Program-made: the position numbers and the translations under genes
Shown here: one piece after another, positions 50,791 to 60,811 of the stretch
Layout: each line of letters opens with the position of its first letter
Position numbering within the stretch: position 1 is the stretch's first letter
NCBI RefSeq assembly: GCF_030770395.1
Contig: NZ_CP132480.1
Coordinates: 602,821 to 666,820, forward strand
Length of the DNA stretch: 64,000 bases
Source of the DNA: Telluria beijingensis
GTDB taxonomy: Bacteria > Pseudomonadota > Gammaproteobacteria > Burkholderiales > Burkholderiaceae_D
Reading direction: 5' to 3'
Notes under the pieces: generated by a model
What the model saw: the letters and a program-made list of their open reading frames with translations, nothing else
Databases searched by the model: none
Told to the model about the DNA's origin: nothing

Positions 50791-51909
50791 ATGCATGAGC
50801 CGAGCGCGTCGACGCGAGAACTGATGGCGGAAAACGAGACCTTGCGCGCGCGCATGGCGTACCTGCTCGAGCAGGCCGAACGCAACCACGAAATCATGTG
50901 CCGCCACCAGGCTTTTGACCTGCAGATCGTGGGCGCCGGCAGCTTCCCGGAACTGGTCGGCACGATCTTCCGCACCTTGCCCGTGATTTCGGAACTGGAC
51001 ATCGTCACTCTGTCCCTGGTCGACCCGAACGCCGACATCTATACCGTCATGCACCGCTTGGGCGTCGACTTCGAACAACTCCCCAACCTGATGTTCTGCG
51101 AGCACGCGGTCGAACTGGGCTTCGACATGTCGCCCGAACGCCGCCCGCGTCCGATCCTGGGCGCCTATGCGCCGGCCCAGCACTGCGCGATGTTCCCGCA
51201 TCCGCCCGCTGGCCTGCAGAGCGTGGCCCTGGTGCCGCTGCTGCGCAATACGCGCCTGATCGGCAGCCTGAACCTGGGCAGCGCCGACCCGGCCCGCTTC
51301 ACCCCGAGTCTGGGCACCGATTTCGTCGAGCATATGGGGTCGATCATCGCGATCTGCCTCGAAAACGTGATCAGCAACGAGATGCTGAAGTACATCGGCC
51401 TCACCGACTCGCTCACCGGCGTCTACAACCGCCGCTACATGGACCGGCGCCTGCAGGAAGAAATCGCGCGCGCCCGGCGCCAGGGCTATCGCCTGTCCTG
51501 CATGTACATCGACATCGACCATTTCAAGCGCGTCAACGACACCGTCGGCCACCAGGGCGGCGACGATGTGCTGCGCGAGGTATGCGGCCGCATCAAGGCC
51601 GAGCTGCGCATGTCGGATGCGCTGGGGCGCTTCGGCGGCGAGGAATTCGTGGTGCTCCTGATAGACGCCGACCTCGAAAGCGCGAGCATGGTCGCGCAGC
51701 GCATCCGCGCCAGCGTAGCGGCGATCCCGGTGGAACTCACCACCGGCGAGCGGGTCGACGTGACGGTATCGATCGGCGTCGCCGCGCTCTCGGATTTCGC
51801 ACGCGACAACGCGGTCGAAGGCGTGGCGCAAGAGCTGGTGGCGGCGGCTGACGCCGCGCTGTACCAGGCCAAGGCCGGCGGTCGCAACAAGGTCGTCACG
51901 TTCGCCTGA
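50791..51909 (+). CDS. DUF484/GAF-like sensor diguanylate cyclase (GGDEF)
   Basis: Cytoplasmic protein of 372 residues predicted to make cyclic di-GMP. A short coiled coil (about 10-45) precedes a DUF484/GAF-like sensor domain (about 45-205, with SVALVPLLRNTRLIGSLNLGSADPARF) and a GGDEF domain starting at LTDSLTGVYNRR. The active site is GGEEF, and RMSD exactly five residues upstream forms a product-inhibition I-site. The substrate/metal residues DIDHFKRVND are intact. An AAAGGA site precedes the ATG at 50791. It is convergent with the Kef antiporter gene (9 bp gap). Confidence 0.93.
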   Translation: MHEPSASTRELMAENETLRARMAYLLEQAERNHEIMCRHQAFDLQIVGAGSFPELVGTIFRTLPVISELDIVTLSLVDPNADIYTVMHRLGVDFEQLPNLMFCEHAVELGFDMSPERRPRPILGAYAPAQHCAMFPHPPAGLQSVALVPLLRNTRLIGSLNLGSADPARFTPSLGTDFVEHMGSIIAICLENVISNEMLKYIGLTDSLTGVYNRRYMDRRLQEEIARARRQGYRLSCMYIDIDHFKRVNDTVGHQGGDDVLREVCGRIKAELRMSDALGRFGGEEFVVLLIDADLESASMVAQRIRASVAAIPVELTTGERVDVTVSIGVAALSDFARDNAVEGVAQELVAAADAALYQAKAGGRNKVVTFA

Positions 51910-51918
51910 CCGGTGCCG

Positions 51919-53898
51919 TCATAGCAGCCGGTCCTCGGCCCGGCTGACCGCCTCCCCATCCCCGCGCACCACCACCACGTCGCCCGCGGCCAGCACCACC
52001 TGCGGCGCCGGCTCCACATCCTCCCCGCCGCGCCGCACTACCGTCACCTCGGCCGCCACATCGTCCAGCCGCAGCGCTTCCAGGCTGCGGCCCACGCAGG
52101 ATGCCTGCGCATGCAGCCGCACCGAATGCAGCCGCACATGTCCGGGCTCCAGGTTCGCACCGCTGTCGCTCGCGCCGTGGAAGTAGCCGCGCAGGGCCGC
52201 GTAGCGGTCGTCGCGCGCCGCCTGCACTCGGTGCACCACGCGCCGCAGCGGCACGCCCAGGGTCACCAGCGCGTGCGAGGCCAGCATCAGGCTGCTTTCC
52301 AGCGCCTCCGGCACCACCTCGGTGGCGCCGGCCGCCTTGAGCACGTCCATGTCGCCGTCGTCATGGCTGCGCACGATCACCGGCAGCGTCGGCGCCAGCT
52401 CGTGCACCAGGTGCAGCACCTTCAGCGCCAGGCGCGTATCGGCGAATGTGATCACCAGGGCGCTGGCGCGATGGATTCCCGCCGCCACCAGGCTTTCGCG
52501 GCGCGCCGCGTCGCCGTACGAGACGGTGGCGCCGGCCGCCTGCGCCTCTTGCACCCGTTCGGGGTCCAGGTCGAGCGCATGCCAGGGCAGCGCTTCTTCC
52601 TTCAGCAGGGTCGCCAGGCTCTGGCCGCTGCGCCCGAAGCCCGCGATGATCACGTGATTCTGGGTCTTCATCGTTCGCGTGGCGATCCGGGTCAGCTGCA
52701 GCGACTGCATCATCCATTCGTTGGCCGCGAGCTTCATCGCGATCCGGTCCATATTGGCGATGATGAAGGGCGCGAGCAGCATCGACAGCACCATCGAGGC
52801 CAGCACCAGCTGCATCACGAACGGGTCGACCAGCTTCGAGCCGGAGGCGTGATTGAGCAGCACGAAGCTGAATTCGCCGGCCTGGGCCAGCGCCAGGCCG
52901 GTGCGCAGCGCCGTGCCGGACGAGGCCCCGAAGGCGCGCGCGAGCAGGGCGATCAGGCCGAATTTCAACAGCACCGGCAGCGCGAGCAGGAGCAGCACCA
53001 GCCACCAGTGTTCCAGCACCATGCGCAGGTCGAGCAGCATGCCTATCGTGATGAAGAACAGCCCGAGCAGCACGTCGCGGAACGGCTTGATGTCTTCTTC
53101 CACCTGGTGTTTATAGGGCGTCTCGGAGATCAGCATGCCGGCCACGAAGGCGCCCAGGGCCAGCGACAGGCCGGCCTGCTCGGTGATCCAGGCCGCGCCC
53201 AGCGTCACCAGCAGCAGGTTGAGCATGAACAGCTCTTGCGAGCGGCGCTTGGCGACGAGCGTGAACCAGCGCCCCATCAGCTTCTGGCCGAAGAACAGCA
53301 GCAGGGCCAGCACCAGCGCCGCCTTGAGCGCCTCCACCCCAAGGGTGATCGCCAGGTCTTCCGGATCGCGCGCCAGCGCCGGAATCATGATCAACAGCGG
53401 CACCACCGCCAGGTCCTGGAACAGCAGGATGCCGACGATGCGCCGCCCATGCTCGCTCTCGAGCTCCAGCCGCTCGGTGAGCAGCTTGACCACGATCGCG
53501 GTCGACGACATCGCCAGCGCCCCGCCCAGCGCGAAGGCGGCCTGCCAGCCGAGCGGAATCTGCGGGAAGGCGTACGCCGCCAGCAGCCCGATGCCCATGG
53601 CCGCCACGATCGTCGACACCACCTGGGCCAAACCGAGTCCGAACACGATGCGCCGCATCGAGCGTAACTGTCCGAGCGAGAATTCGAGCCCGATCGAGAA
53701 CATCAGGAACACCACGCCGAACTCGCCCAGCGCATGGGTGGTGGGACTGTCCTCGGCCAGGGCCAGGGCGTGGGGGCCGATCAGGACGCCGACGGCGAGG
53801 TAGCCGAGCATCGGCGGCAGTTGCAGGCTGCGAAACAGGACCACGCCCAGGACGGCGCAACCCAGCAGGAGGAGGGTGAGTTCAAGACCGGAATGCAT
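51919..53898 (-). CDS. Kef-type K+/H+ antiporter (CPA2 family) with TrkA domains
   Basis: Monovalent cation:proton antiporter of 659 residues. About 12-13 membrane helices (1-390) include the conserved FSIGLEFSLGQLRSMRR and ALAMSSTAIVVKLL motifs of CPA2 transporters. A cytoplasmic RCK/TrkA-N domain follows (about 415-530, NAD-fold start HVIIAGFGRSGQSLATLL), with a TrkA-C domain (about 570-659) at the end. It resembles KefB/KefC; no ancillary KefF/KefG gene is adjacent. Likely role: potassium efflux and pH control, possibly in electrophile stress. Confidence 0.92.
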   Translation of the reverse strand: MHSGLELTLLLLGCAVLGVVLFRSLQLPPMLGYLAVGVLIGPHALALAEDSPTTHALGEFGVVFLMFSIGLEFSLGQLRSMRRIVFGLGLAQVVSTIVAAMGIGLLAAYAFPQIPLGWQAAFALGGALAMSSTAIVVKLLTERLELESEHGRRIVGILLFQDLAVVPLLIMIPALARDPEDLAITLGVEALKAALVLALLLFFGQKLMGRWFTLVAKRRSQELFMLNLLLVTLGAAWITEQAGLSLALGAFVAGMLISETPYKHQVEEDIKPFRDVLLGLFFITIGMLLDLRMVLEHWWLVLLLLALPVLLKFGLIALLARAFGASSGTALRTGLALAQAGEFSFVLLNHASGSKLVDPFVMQLVLASMVLSMLLAPFIIANMDRIAMKLAANEWMMQSLQLTRIATRTMKTQNHVIIAGFGRSGQSLATLLKEEALPWHALDLDPERVQEAQAAGATVSYGDAARRESLVAAGIHRASALVITFADTRLALKVLHLVHELAPTLPVIVRSHDDGDMDVLKAAGATEVVPEALESSLMLASHALVTLGVPLRRVVHRVQAARDDRYAALRGYFHGASDSGANLEPGHVRLHSVRLHAQASCVGRSLEALRLDDVAAEVTVVRRGGEDVEPAPQVVLAAGDVVVVRGDGEAVSRAEDRLL

Positions 53899-54030
53899 CG
53901 GCGAAGTGGTGGACTAGCAGGGCTAAATATTGATTTTATTGCACGACCGGAGTGTGCTCCGGCGTGCGCTTGTTATCGTTTGTTACGTCTGGCAAGTTTT
54001 TTGCTTTCCCAATTCGTTTATACTGCCAGA

Positions 54031-55053
54031 ATGAGTGTAATCGATGAAAAAATAATGCTGAAAAGTTTTGACGAGGCCCTGGCCCGGCGCGTGCTGGAAC
54101 TTGGTCGCGAAACGCTGGCGATCGAGGCCGACGCTATCCGCGCGCTGCATGCGCGTCTGGGCGACGACGACAGTTTCATCAACGCCGCAAGGCTGATCTT
54201 CGGCTGCGACGGCCGCGTGGTCGTGTCCGGGATGGGCAAGTCGGGCCACATCGGCCGCAAGATCGCTGCCACCCTGGCCTCCACCGGCACCCCGGCCTTC
54301 TTCATGCATCCGGGCGAAGCCGCGCACGGCGACCTGGGCATGGTCACCAAGAACGACGTCGTGATCGCCATCTCGAACTCGGGCGAGTCGTCCGAGATCC
54401 TCGACATCCTGCCGGCCGTGAAGCGCCTCGGCGCGCGCGTGATCGCCATGACCGGCAAGCCGGCGTCGCGCCTGGCCCGGCTGGCCGACGTCCACCTGAA
54501 CATCGCGGTGGACAAGGAAGCCTGCCCGCTCAACCTGGCGCCCACCACCAGCACCACCGTCACCCTCGCCATGGGCGACGCACTAGCCGTGGCGCTGCTC
54601 GACGCGCGCGGTTTTCGCGAACAGGACTTCGCGCTGTCGCATCCAGGCGGCGCCCTGGGCCGGCGCCTGTTGACGCATGTGCGCGACGTGATGCGCAGCG
54701 GCGATGCGGTGCCGAGCGTGCGTCCCGAGACCTCGCTGGTCGAGGCGCTGCTGGAAGTCACCCGCAAAGGCCTCGGCATGACCGCCATCGTCGACGCCGA
54801 AGGCCGTCCGGTCGGCGTGTTCACCGACGGCGACTTGCGCCGCGTGATCGAGCGCATGCACGATTTTTCGAACGTCCAGATCCGCGACGTGATGCACGCC
54901 AATCCGCGCCGCGTACGTCCCGACCAGCTGGCGGTCGATGCCGTCGCCGTGATGGAAGAATTCCGCATCAATCAGATGCTGGTGGTCGACGACGACGACC
55001 GCCTGGTCGGTGCGCTGCACATCCACGACCTGACCCGCGCCAAGGTGATCTGA
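54031..55053 (+). CDS. kdsD: D-arabinose 5-phosphate isomerase
   Basis: Converts ribulose 5-phosphate to arabinose 5-phosphate, the first step to Kdo. The 340-residue protein has a SIS domain (VVVSGMGKSGHIGRKIAATLASTGTP; catalytic His in PGEAAHGDLGM) followed by two CBS domains (about 220-340). The start at 54031 is not backed by a clear ribosome-binding site; ATG 54055 is an alternative. The stop overlaps kdsC (TGATG). First gene of a Kdo/LPS-export operon running to rpoN. Confidence 0.94.
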   Translation: MSVIDEKIMLKSFDEALARRVLELGRETLAIEADAIRALHARLGDDDSFINAARLIFGCDGRVVVSGMGKSGHIGRKIAATLASTGTPAFFMHPGEAAHGDLGMVTKNDVVIAISNSGESSEILDILPAVKRLGARVIAMTGKPASRLARLADVHLNIAVDKEACPLNLAPTTSTTVTLAMGDALAVALLDARGFREQDFALSHPGGALGRRLLTHVRDVMRSGDAVPSVRPETSLVEALLEVTRKGLGMTAIVDAEGRPVGVFTDGDLRRVIERMHDFSNVQIRDVMHANPRRVRPDQLAVDAVAVMEEFRINQMLVVDDDDRLVGALHIHDLTRAKVI

Positions 55054-55607
55054 TGAGCGATACCTTCATTCCTGCCATTACCCCGCTGGCCCATATGGAA
55101 CGCGCGGCGCGCATCAAGGTCATGATCTTCGACGTCGACGGCGTCCTGACCGACGGCAGCCTGACTTATGGCCCCGACGGCGAAGTCACCAAGACCTTCA
55201 ACGTGCTCGACGGCCTGGGGATCCAGCTGTTGAATAAAACCGGCGTGCAGACCGCGATCATCAGCGCGCGCCTGTCGCCGATCGTCGTCAAGCGCGCGGC
55301 CGATCTGGGCATCTCGCACGTCCACCAGGGCATCCACGACAAGCGCATCGGCTTCGCCAAGCTGTTGGAAGCCACCGGCTTCACGGCCGAGCAGTGCGGC
55401 TACATCGGCGACGATGTGATCGACCTGCCGCTGTTCGCGCGCGTCGGCTTCGCCGTCGCCGTGCCGTCCGGCCATCCGGAGGTGCAGCACCGCGCGCACT
55501 ACGTGACGAAAAACGGCGGCGGCCGCGGCGCGGTGCGCGAGGTGTGCGACCTCGTGATGCGCGCCCAGGGCACCTACGACCAGGCGCTCGCGCCGTACTT
55601 CGCCTGA
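55053..55607 (+). CDS. kdsC: 3-deoxy-D-manno-octulosonate 8-phosphate phosphatase
   Basis: HAD-family phosphatase that yields free Kdo for lipid A inner core. The 184-residue protein has nucleophile D27 and acid/base D29 in IFDVDGVLTDG, motif II ISARLS, and motif IV GDDVIDLPLF. It overlaps kdsD by 1 bp and is followed 11 bp later by lptC. Confidence 0.95.
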   Translation: MSDTFIPAITPLAHMERAARIKVMIFDVDGVLTDGSLTYGPDGEVTKTFNVLDGLGIQLLNKTGVQTAIISARLSPIVVKRAADLGISHVHQGIHDKRIGFAKLLEATGFTAEQCGYIGDDVIDLPLFARVGFAVAVPSGHPEVQHRAHYVTKNGGGRGAVREVCDLVMRAQGTYDQALAPYFA

Positions 55608-55618
55608 GGCCACGCACC

Positions 55619-56224
55619 ATGGCCACCGTCGTCCAAAACAAGCGTACCGCGCACCGCTGGAATCTCCTGGCGATGATCGTGATCGGCACCTTCTTCGCCT
55701 TCGGCAGCTTCTGGCTGCTGCAGCTGATGCAGGCATCCGACATCGACGCCCAGCTGGGCGGGCCGCCGGACGAGCCGGACTACATCGTCGAGAACTTCTC
55801 CTTCGTGCGCATGACCGAGAACGGCCAGCCGAGCTACCTGATATCGGGCAAGCGCCTGGCCCATATCCCGAACGGCGACGTGTCGCATGTCGAGGCGCCG
55901 GTGATGCGCGGCGTCGAGCCGGGCCGTCCGCCGATGACGGTGGTCGCCAAGACCGCGCAGATCTTCCACCAGGAGCACCGGGTGGAGCTGATCGACGACG
56001 TCGACCTGCAACGTCCCAAGACCGCGCAGAGCGAGTTCCTGCACGTGCGCACCCAGGCGCTTACCGTGCTGCCCGACGAAGAGATCCTCAAGACCAATCT
56101 GCCGATCGACATGCAGCTCGGCGCGTCCAGCGTCAAGGGCACCGGCATGGTCGCCAACAACGCGACCCAGCAGCTGCACCTGGCCAGCCGGGGCCAGATC
56201 GTCTATCCGCCGCGCCAGCGCTGA
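55619..56224 (+). CDS. lptC: LPS export protein LptC
   Basis: Bitopic inner-membrane protein that passes LPS from LptB2FG to LptA. The 201-residue protein has one N-terminal membrane helix (about 15-37) and a periplasmic beta-jellyroll (IVENFSFVRMTENGQPSYLISG, then ANNATQQLHLASRGQIVYPPR). The start ATG at 55619 overlaps no other gene. It is flanked by kdsC and lptA as expected. Confidence 0.92.
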   Translation: MATVVQNKRTAHRWNLLAMIVIGTFFAFGSFWLLQLMQASDIDAQLGGPPDEPDYIVENFSFVRMTENGQPSYLISGKRLAHIPNGDVSHVEAPVMRGVEPGRPPMTVVAKTAQIFHQEHRVELIDDVDLQRPKTAQSEFLHVRTQALTVLPDEEILKTNLPIDMQLGASSVKGTGMVANNATQQLHLASRGQIVYPPRQR

Positions 56225-56272
56225 TCCCGTGATGCGAAGCGCCGCGTGCCAAACCGAGACCATCAATCGACT

Positions 56273-56821
56273 ATGAACAAACTACTTGCTGCCGTATTCC
56301 TTTCCCTGCTGTCGCTGACGGCATCCGCCGAGCGCGCCGATTCGCTCAAGGAGGCGGTCATCACTTTCGACTCCGGTGACCTCGACCAGGTGGCCGGCGT
56401 GCGTACCGTGAGCGGCAACGTGATCCTGTCGCGCGGCACGCTGGAGCTGCGCTCGGACCGCGCCGTGATCCGCGAAACACCGGAAGGCTATATGACCGTG
56501 ACGCTGACTGCGGCGCCGGGCAAGATCGCCACCTTCCGCCAGAAGCGCGACGGCGGCCCCAACCTGTGGATCGAGGGCCAGGCCGAGCGCATCGAATACG
56601 AAGACCGTACCGAACTGGTGCGCCTGTATTCGAACGCCATGGTCAAGGAGCTGGAAGACGGCCGCATGACCAACCAGATCACCGGTCCCTTCATCTCCTA
56701 CGACAACCGCAAGGAAGTCGCCACCGTGCGCAACGATACGAGCGGCCAGACCAAGCCCGGCGGCGGCCGCGGCACCCTGATCCTGTCGCCCAAGCGCGCG
56801 CCCGCGGGAGGCGCGCAATGA
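56273..56821 (+). CDS. lptA: LPS transport periplasmic protein LptA
   Basis: Periplasmic bridge of the Lpt machine. The 182-residue protein has a signal peptide (MNKLLAAVFLSLLSLTASA) and an OstA-type beta-jellyroll (ITFDSGDLDQVAGVRTVSGNVILSRGTLELRSDRAVI region). The ATG at 56273 gives a clean signal peptide. It overlaps lptB by 4 bp. Confidence 0.93.
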   Translation: MNKLLAAVFLSLLSLTASAERADSLKEAVITFDSGDLDQVAGVRTVSGNVILSRGTLELRSDRAVIRETPEGYMTVTLTAAPGKIATFRQKRDGGPNLWIEGQAERIEYEDRTELVRLYSNAMVKELEDGRMTNQITGPFISYDNRKEVATVRNDTSGQTKPGGGRGTLILSPKRAPAGGAQ

Positions 56822-57585
56822 CGGCGGTCCCGATGGAACTCGGCGATTGCAGCACCCTGGTCGTCAAGGGCCTGCAGAAGAGCTATGGCAAGCGGCTGGT
56901 CGTGCGCGACGTCTCGCTGCAGGTCGAATGCGGCGAAGTGGTTGGCCTGCTGGGACCCAACGGCGCCGGCAAGACCACGTCGTTCTACATGATCGTCGGC
57001 CTGGTGCCGTCGGATGCCGGCTCGATCGACATCAACGGCACCGACATCACGAGCCTGCCGATCCACCGGCGCGCGGTGCTGGGCCTGTCCTACCTGCCGC
57101 AAGAGGCGTCGGTATTCCGCAAGCTGACGGTCGAAGAGAATATCCGCGCCGTGCTCGAGCTGCAGAAGGACGACGGCAAGCCGCTGTCCAAGGACCAGAT
57201 CAACGAGCGCCTGGACACCCTGCTGGCCGATCTGCAGATCGAGAAGCTGCGCGAGAACCCGGCGCTGTCGCTATCGGGCGGCGAGCGCCGCCGCGTGGAA
57301 ATCGCGCGCGCGCTGGCCACCAATCCGCGCTTCGTGCTGCTCGACGAACCGTTCGCCGGCGTGGACCCGATTGCCGTGATCGAGATCCAGCGCATCGTCC
57401 GCTTCCTCAAGGAGCGCAAGATCGGCGTCCTGATCACCGACCATAACGTGCGCGAGACGCTCGGTATCTGCGACCGCGCCTACATCATCAACCAGGGCGC
57501 GGTGCTCGCATCCGGCCGCCCCGACGACATCATCGCCGACGAGTCCGTGCGCCGCGTCTACCTCGGCGAACACTTCCGCATGTAA
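56818..57585 (+). CDS. lptB: LPS export ATP-binding protein LptB
   Basis: ATPase that drives LPS extraction with LptFG. The 255-residue protein has Walker [10 protein letters not shown] (46-54), Q-loop [21 protein letters not shown] signature [15 protein letters not shown], Walker [14 protein letters not shown] and switch His in [11 protein letters not shown]. Co-translated with lptA; rpoN follows 14 bp later. Confidence 0.96.
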   Translation: MTAVPMELGDCSTLVVKGLQKSYGKRLVVRDVSLQVECGEVVGLLGPNGAGKTTSFYMIVGLVPSDAGSIDINGTDITSLPIHRRAVLGLSYLPQEASVFRKLTVEENIRAVLELQKDDGKPLSKDQINERLDTLLADLQIEKLRENPALSLSGGERRRVEIARALATNPRFVLLDEPFAGVDPIAVIEIQRIVRFLKERKIGVLITDHNVRETLGICDRAYIINQGAVLASGRPDDIIADESVRRVYLGEHFRM

Positions 57586-57599
57586 GTGACCGGCGCCCG

Positions 57600-59084
57600 A
57601 TGAAACAGTCCCTGCAACTCCGCACTTCGCAACACCTGGCGCTCACGCCACAGCTGCAGCAGTCGATCCGGTTGCTGCAATTGTCGACGCTCGAACTGCA
57701 CCAGGAGATCGAGCAGATACTGGGCGATAACCCCTTGCTGGAACGGCTCGACGATCCGCTCGACCGCTCGGTGCGCCTGCTGGCCGACGGCGCCATCAAC
57801 AACGCGCCGGGCAATGGTGAAGCGCCTCCCGCGCCCGGCCAGCAGGCCGAAGGCGAAGCCGCGCCGGCGCCGGCGGGCGAGGGCGAAGGCTTCGAGGGCG
57901 GCGCCGACGGCGAGCGCGGCGACGCCGACTGGAGCGAAGGCGGTTCCGGGTCGTCGGGCGGCGGCGGCGAGGACGAAGACGGCCGTCCGCAGCTGGAAGC
58001 CTGCGCCATCACCTTGCGCGAACACCTGATGGAACAGGTGCGCGAAGCGACGTTGTCGGCGCGCGACCGGGCGCTGGCCGAGCTGGTGATCGATGCGCTC
58101 GACGACAACGGCTACCTGGAAGAAGCGCTCGACGAGATCCATGCGCGGCTGCCCGAAGAACTCGAGGTCGAGATCGACGAACTGCGCTGCGCGCTGGCGC
58201 TGGTGCAGAGCATGGACCCGGTGGGCGTCGGCGCGCGCAGCGCGGCCGAGTGCCTGGCGCTGCAGATCCGGCGCATGCCGGGCGTGCCGCTGGTCACGCG
58301 GCGCATGGCGTTGACCATCGTCGAGGGTTACCTGAGCTGGTTCGCGCAGCGCGAATACAGCAAGCTGAAAAAGGCGCTCGACTGCGACGACGAAGACCTG
58401 CGTGAAGTGCAGGCCGTGGTCCGCCAGTGCAATCCGCATCCCGGCGCGGCCTTCGCCGCGAACGTCTCGGACTACGTGGTGCCGGACGTGATCGTGCGCC
58501 GTGTCAAGGACGAGTGGGTCGTCATGCTGAACCCGGACGTGATGCCGCGCCTGCGCGTCAACAGCCTGTACGCCAGCCTGCTCAAGCAGGGCAAGAGCGA
58601 AGCCCAGATGGGCGCGCAGCTGCAGGAAGCGAAGTGGCTCATCAAGAATATGCGCCAGCGTTTCGACACCATCCGCCGTGTGGCAGAGGCGATCGTCGAG
58701 CGCCAGCGCAACTTTTTCTCGCACGGCGCGGTTGCCATGCGGCCCCTTGTTTTACGCGAGATTGCTGATACACTAGGCCTACACGAGAGCACGATTTCTC
58801 GTGTCACAACCCAGAAATACATGCTGACCCCGCACGGCATGTTTGAGTTGAAGTATTTCTTCGGCAGCCACGTTGCCACCGAGGCGGGAGGCGAAGCATC
58901 CTCGACGGCAATCCGTGCGCTCATTGCACAATTGACAGGAGCAGAAGACCCTAGGAATCCCTTATCCGACAGCAAGATCGCGGAGATGCTCGGGGAACAA
59001 GGCATGGTCATTGCGCGCCGGACGGTTGCAAAATACCGTGAAGCCCTCAAGATACCCCCTGTAAGCCTCCGCAAGTCCTTGTAA
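57600..59084 (+). CDS. rpoN: RNA polymerase sigma-54 factor
   Basis: Alternative sigma factor for enhancer-dependent promoters, 494 residues. The Gln/Leu-rich region I ([20 protein letters not shown] region) contacts activators. The acidic, Gly/Glu/Pro-rich region II (about 60-135, with [16 protein letters not shown]) is long and low-complexity. Region III contains the core-binding and HTH parts, ending with the RpoN box [12 protein letters not shown]. It follows lptB and precedes hpf as in most proteobacteria. Confidence 0.96.
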   Translation: MKQSLQLRTSQHLALTPQLQQSIRLLQLSTLELHQEIEQILGDNPLLERLDDPLDRSVRLLADGAINNAPGNGEAPPAPGQQAEGEAAPAPAGEGEGFEGGADGERGDADWSEGGSGSSGGGGEDEDGRPQLEACAITLREHLMEQVREATLSARDRALAELVIDALDDNGYLEEALDEIHARLPEELEVEIDELRCALALVQSMDPVGVGARSAAECLALQIRRMPGVPLVTRRMALTIVEGYLSWFAQREYSKLKKALDCDDEDLREVQAVVRQCNPHPGAAFAANVSDYVVPDVIVRRVKDEWVVMLNPDVMPRLRVNSLYASLLKQGKSEAQMGAQLQEAKWLIKNMRQRFDTIRRVAEAIVERQRNFFSHGAVAMRPLVLREIADTLGLHESTISRVTTQKYMLTPHGMFELKYFFGSHVATEAGGEASSTAIRALIAQLTGAEDPRNPLSDSKIAEMLGEQGMVIARRTVAKYREALKIPPVSLRKSL

Positions 59085-59159
59085 CTGCGCCGTCCACACA
59101 CCTCGTGCCTTGTCGCGTTCCTGTGGTCCACACGGTGCAACATTTTCAAAGGAGTGTGT

Positions 59160-59519
59160 ATGAACCTCACAATCAGTGGCCATCATCTCGAAGTAACCCC
59201 CGCCATCCGTGAATACGTTCAGAATAAGCTCGAGCGCATCATTCGCCATTTCGACCAGGTGATCGACACCCACGTCTTCCTGGCCGTCGACAACCTCACT
59301 GAAAAAGAAAAAAGGCAGAAAGCAGAGATCAACGTCCAGGTGTCGGGCAAGACCCTGCACGTGGCAAGCGTCGCGCAAGACCTGTACGCCGCGATCGACA
59401 CGCTGATGGATAAGCTGGACCGTCAAATTCTCAAACACAAGCAAATGCTGAAGGACCATAGCCGGACCTCGATCAAACGCATGCCGGAAAACGGCGGCGA
59501 AGATGCTGCTGTCGCCTGA
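59160..59519 (+). CDS. hpf: Ribosome hibernation-promoting factor, short form
   Basis: Binds idle ribosomes in stationary phase. The 119-residue protein has the HPF/YfiA fold (MNLTISGHHLEVTPAIREYV, then DLYAAIDTLMDKLDRQILKHKQ) and lacks the long C-terminal dimerisation domain, so it is the short type. The ATG at 59160 follows an AAAGGAG site. It is followed by a terminator; ptsN, usually next, is absent here. Confidence 0.94.
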   Translation: MNLTISGHHLEVTPAIREYVQNKLERIIRHFDQVIDTHVFLAVDNLTEKEKRQKAEINVQVSGKTLHVASVAQDLYAAIDTLMDKLDRQILKHKQMLKDHSRTSIKRMPENGGEDAAVA

Positions 59520-59543
59520 TCAGGCGCAGGGCTCACACTAGCT

Positions 59544-59570
59544 AAGGGCGTCTGAGGGGACGCCCTTTTT
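59544..59570 (+). terminator. Intrinsic terminator after hpf
   Basis: AAGGGCGTC pairs with GACGCCCTT around a 6-nt loop, and the run of T ends the kdsD-to-hpf gene block. Confidence 0.85.
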
Positions 59571-59641
59571 GCATCCAGCCTCCTGTTTTGCGCATTGCGC
59601 GGGTTCGGTAGAATGCAGGTCTCTCCATTACGGACCATGCC

Positions 59642-60727
59642 ATGACCGACCACGTCCTGACCCGCATCGCCAACCGCACCGGCATCATCACCCTGGACCG
59701 CCCGAAGGCGCTCAATTCGCTGTCGCTCGAGATGGTGCGCGCGCTTACCGATGTGCTGCACGCCTGGCGCGACGATGCCGCGGTCGATGCGGTCGTGATC
59801 GCCAGCAGCAGCGAGAAAGCCTTGTGCGCCGGCGGCGACATCCGCTTCTTCCATGAGGTAGGCCATGCGACGCCGATGGGCGGCAGCGCGCTCCTCGAGG
59901 ATTTCTTCACAGAGGAATACGCGCTCAACCACCTGATCCATTTCTATCCGAAGCCGTATATCGCCATCATGGATGGCGTCGTGATGGGTGGCGGCATGGG
60001 CATCGCCCAGGGCGGCCCGGATTGCGGCCTGCGCATCGTCACCGAGCGCACGAAGATGGCCATGCCCGAGGTGAACATCGGCCTGTTCCCGGACGTCGGC
60101 GGCAGCCATTTCCTGTCGCATGCGCCGGGCCAGCTCGGCAACTACCTGGGCCTGACCGGCCTGACGATCGGCGCCGCCGATGCGCTGTACGTGGGCCTGG
60201 CCGACGTGTTCGTGCCCGGCGCCGAACTGCCGGCCCTGCACGCGCTGATCGCCGCGACGCCCGGGGCCGAGCTGCCCTCGGCGATCCGCGCCTTCGCGGC
60301 GCCGTTCGCGCAGCAGGCGGGCGAGAGCGTGCTGCAGGCCCACCGCAGCCTGGTCGACACCCACTTCGGCGCCGCCTCGGTGGCCGCCATCATGGCCTCG
60401 CTCGACGGCGACGCGACGCCGTTCGCGCAGAAAGCCTTGCAGGCGATGCGCCAGCGCTCGCCGCTGATGATGTGCGTGACGCACGAGTTGCTTGCGCGCG
60501 GCGCCGCGCTCGGCGTGGCCGACTGCCTGCGTATGGAGCGCTCGCTGGTGCGCCGCAATTTCGAGCATGGCGAGGTGCTCGAAGGCGTGCGCGCGCTCGT
60601 CATCGACAAGGACAACGCGCCGCAGTGGAATCCGCCGTCGCTCGAGCAGGTGACGTCGGAGATGGTGGCGCGCTTCTTCGAACCGGTGTGGCCTGGGCAT
60701 GCGCATCCGCTTAGGTATCTCGCATAA
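59642..60727 (+). CDS. Enoyl-CoA hydratase/isomerase family protein (3-hydroxyisobutyryl-CoA hydrolase-like)
   Basis: Crotonase-fold protein of 361 residues. The oxyanion-hole segments are SSSEKALCAGGDIRFF and MDGVVMGGGMGIAQGG, and the catalytic region is MPEVNIGLFPDVGGSHFLS. The length beyond 340, the ALNSLSLEMVRAL start and the C-terminal PQWNPPSLEQV motif fit the 3-hydroxyisobutyryl-CoA hydrolase subgroup (valine catabolism) rather than short enoyl-CoA hydratases. It is monocistronic. Confidence 0.88.
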   Translation: MTDHVLTRIANRTGIITLDRPKALNSLSLEMVRALTDVLHAWRDDAAVDAVVIASSSEKALCAGGDIRFFHEVGHATPMGGSALLEDFFTEEYALNHLIHFYPKPYIAIMDGVVMGGGMGIAQGGPDCGLRIVTERTKMAMPEVNIGLFPDVGGSHFLSHAPGQLGNYLGLTGLTIGAADALYVGLADVFVPGAELPALHALIAATPGAELPSAIRAFAAPFAQQAGESVLQAHRSLVDTHFGAASVAAIMASLDGDATPFAQKALQAMRQRSPLMMCVTHELLARGAALGVADCLRMERSLVRRNFEHGEVLEGVRALVIDKDNAPQWNPPSLEQVTSEMVARFFEPVWPGHAHPLRYLA

Positions 60728-60811
60728 ATGTTTCCATGCATATTCATTTTTGCGTGACAGCCTGGCGTCAAGGTGTGAACATCGGATCTTCATGATCTGA
60801 AAGGAAGCCCG

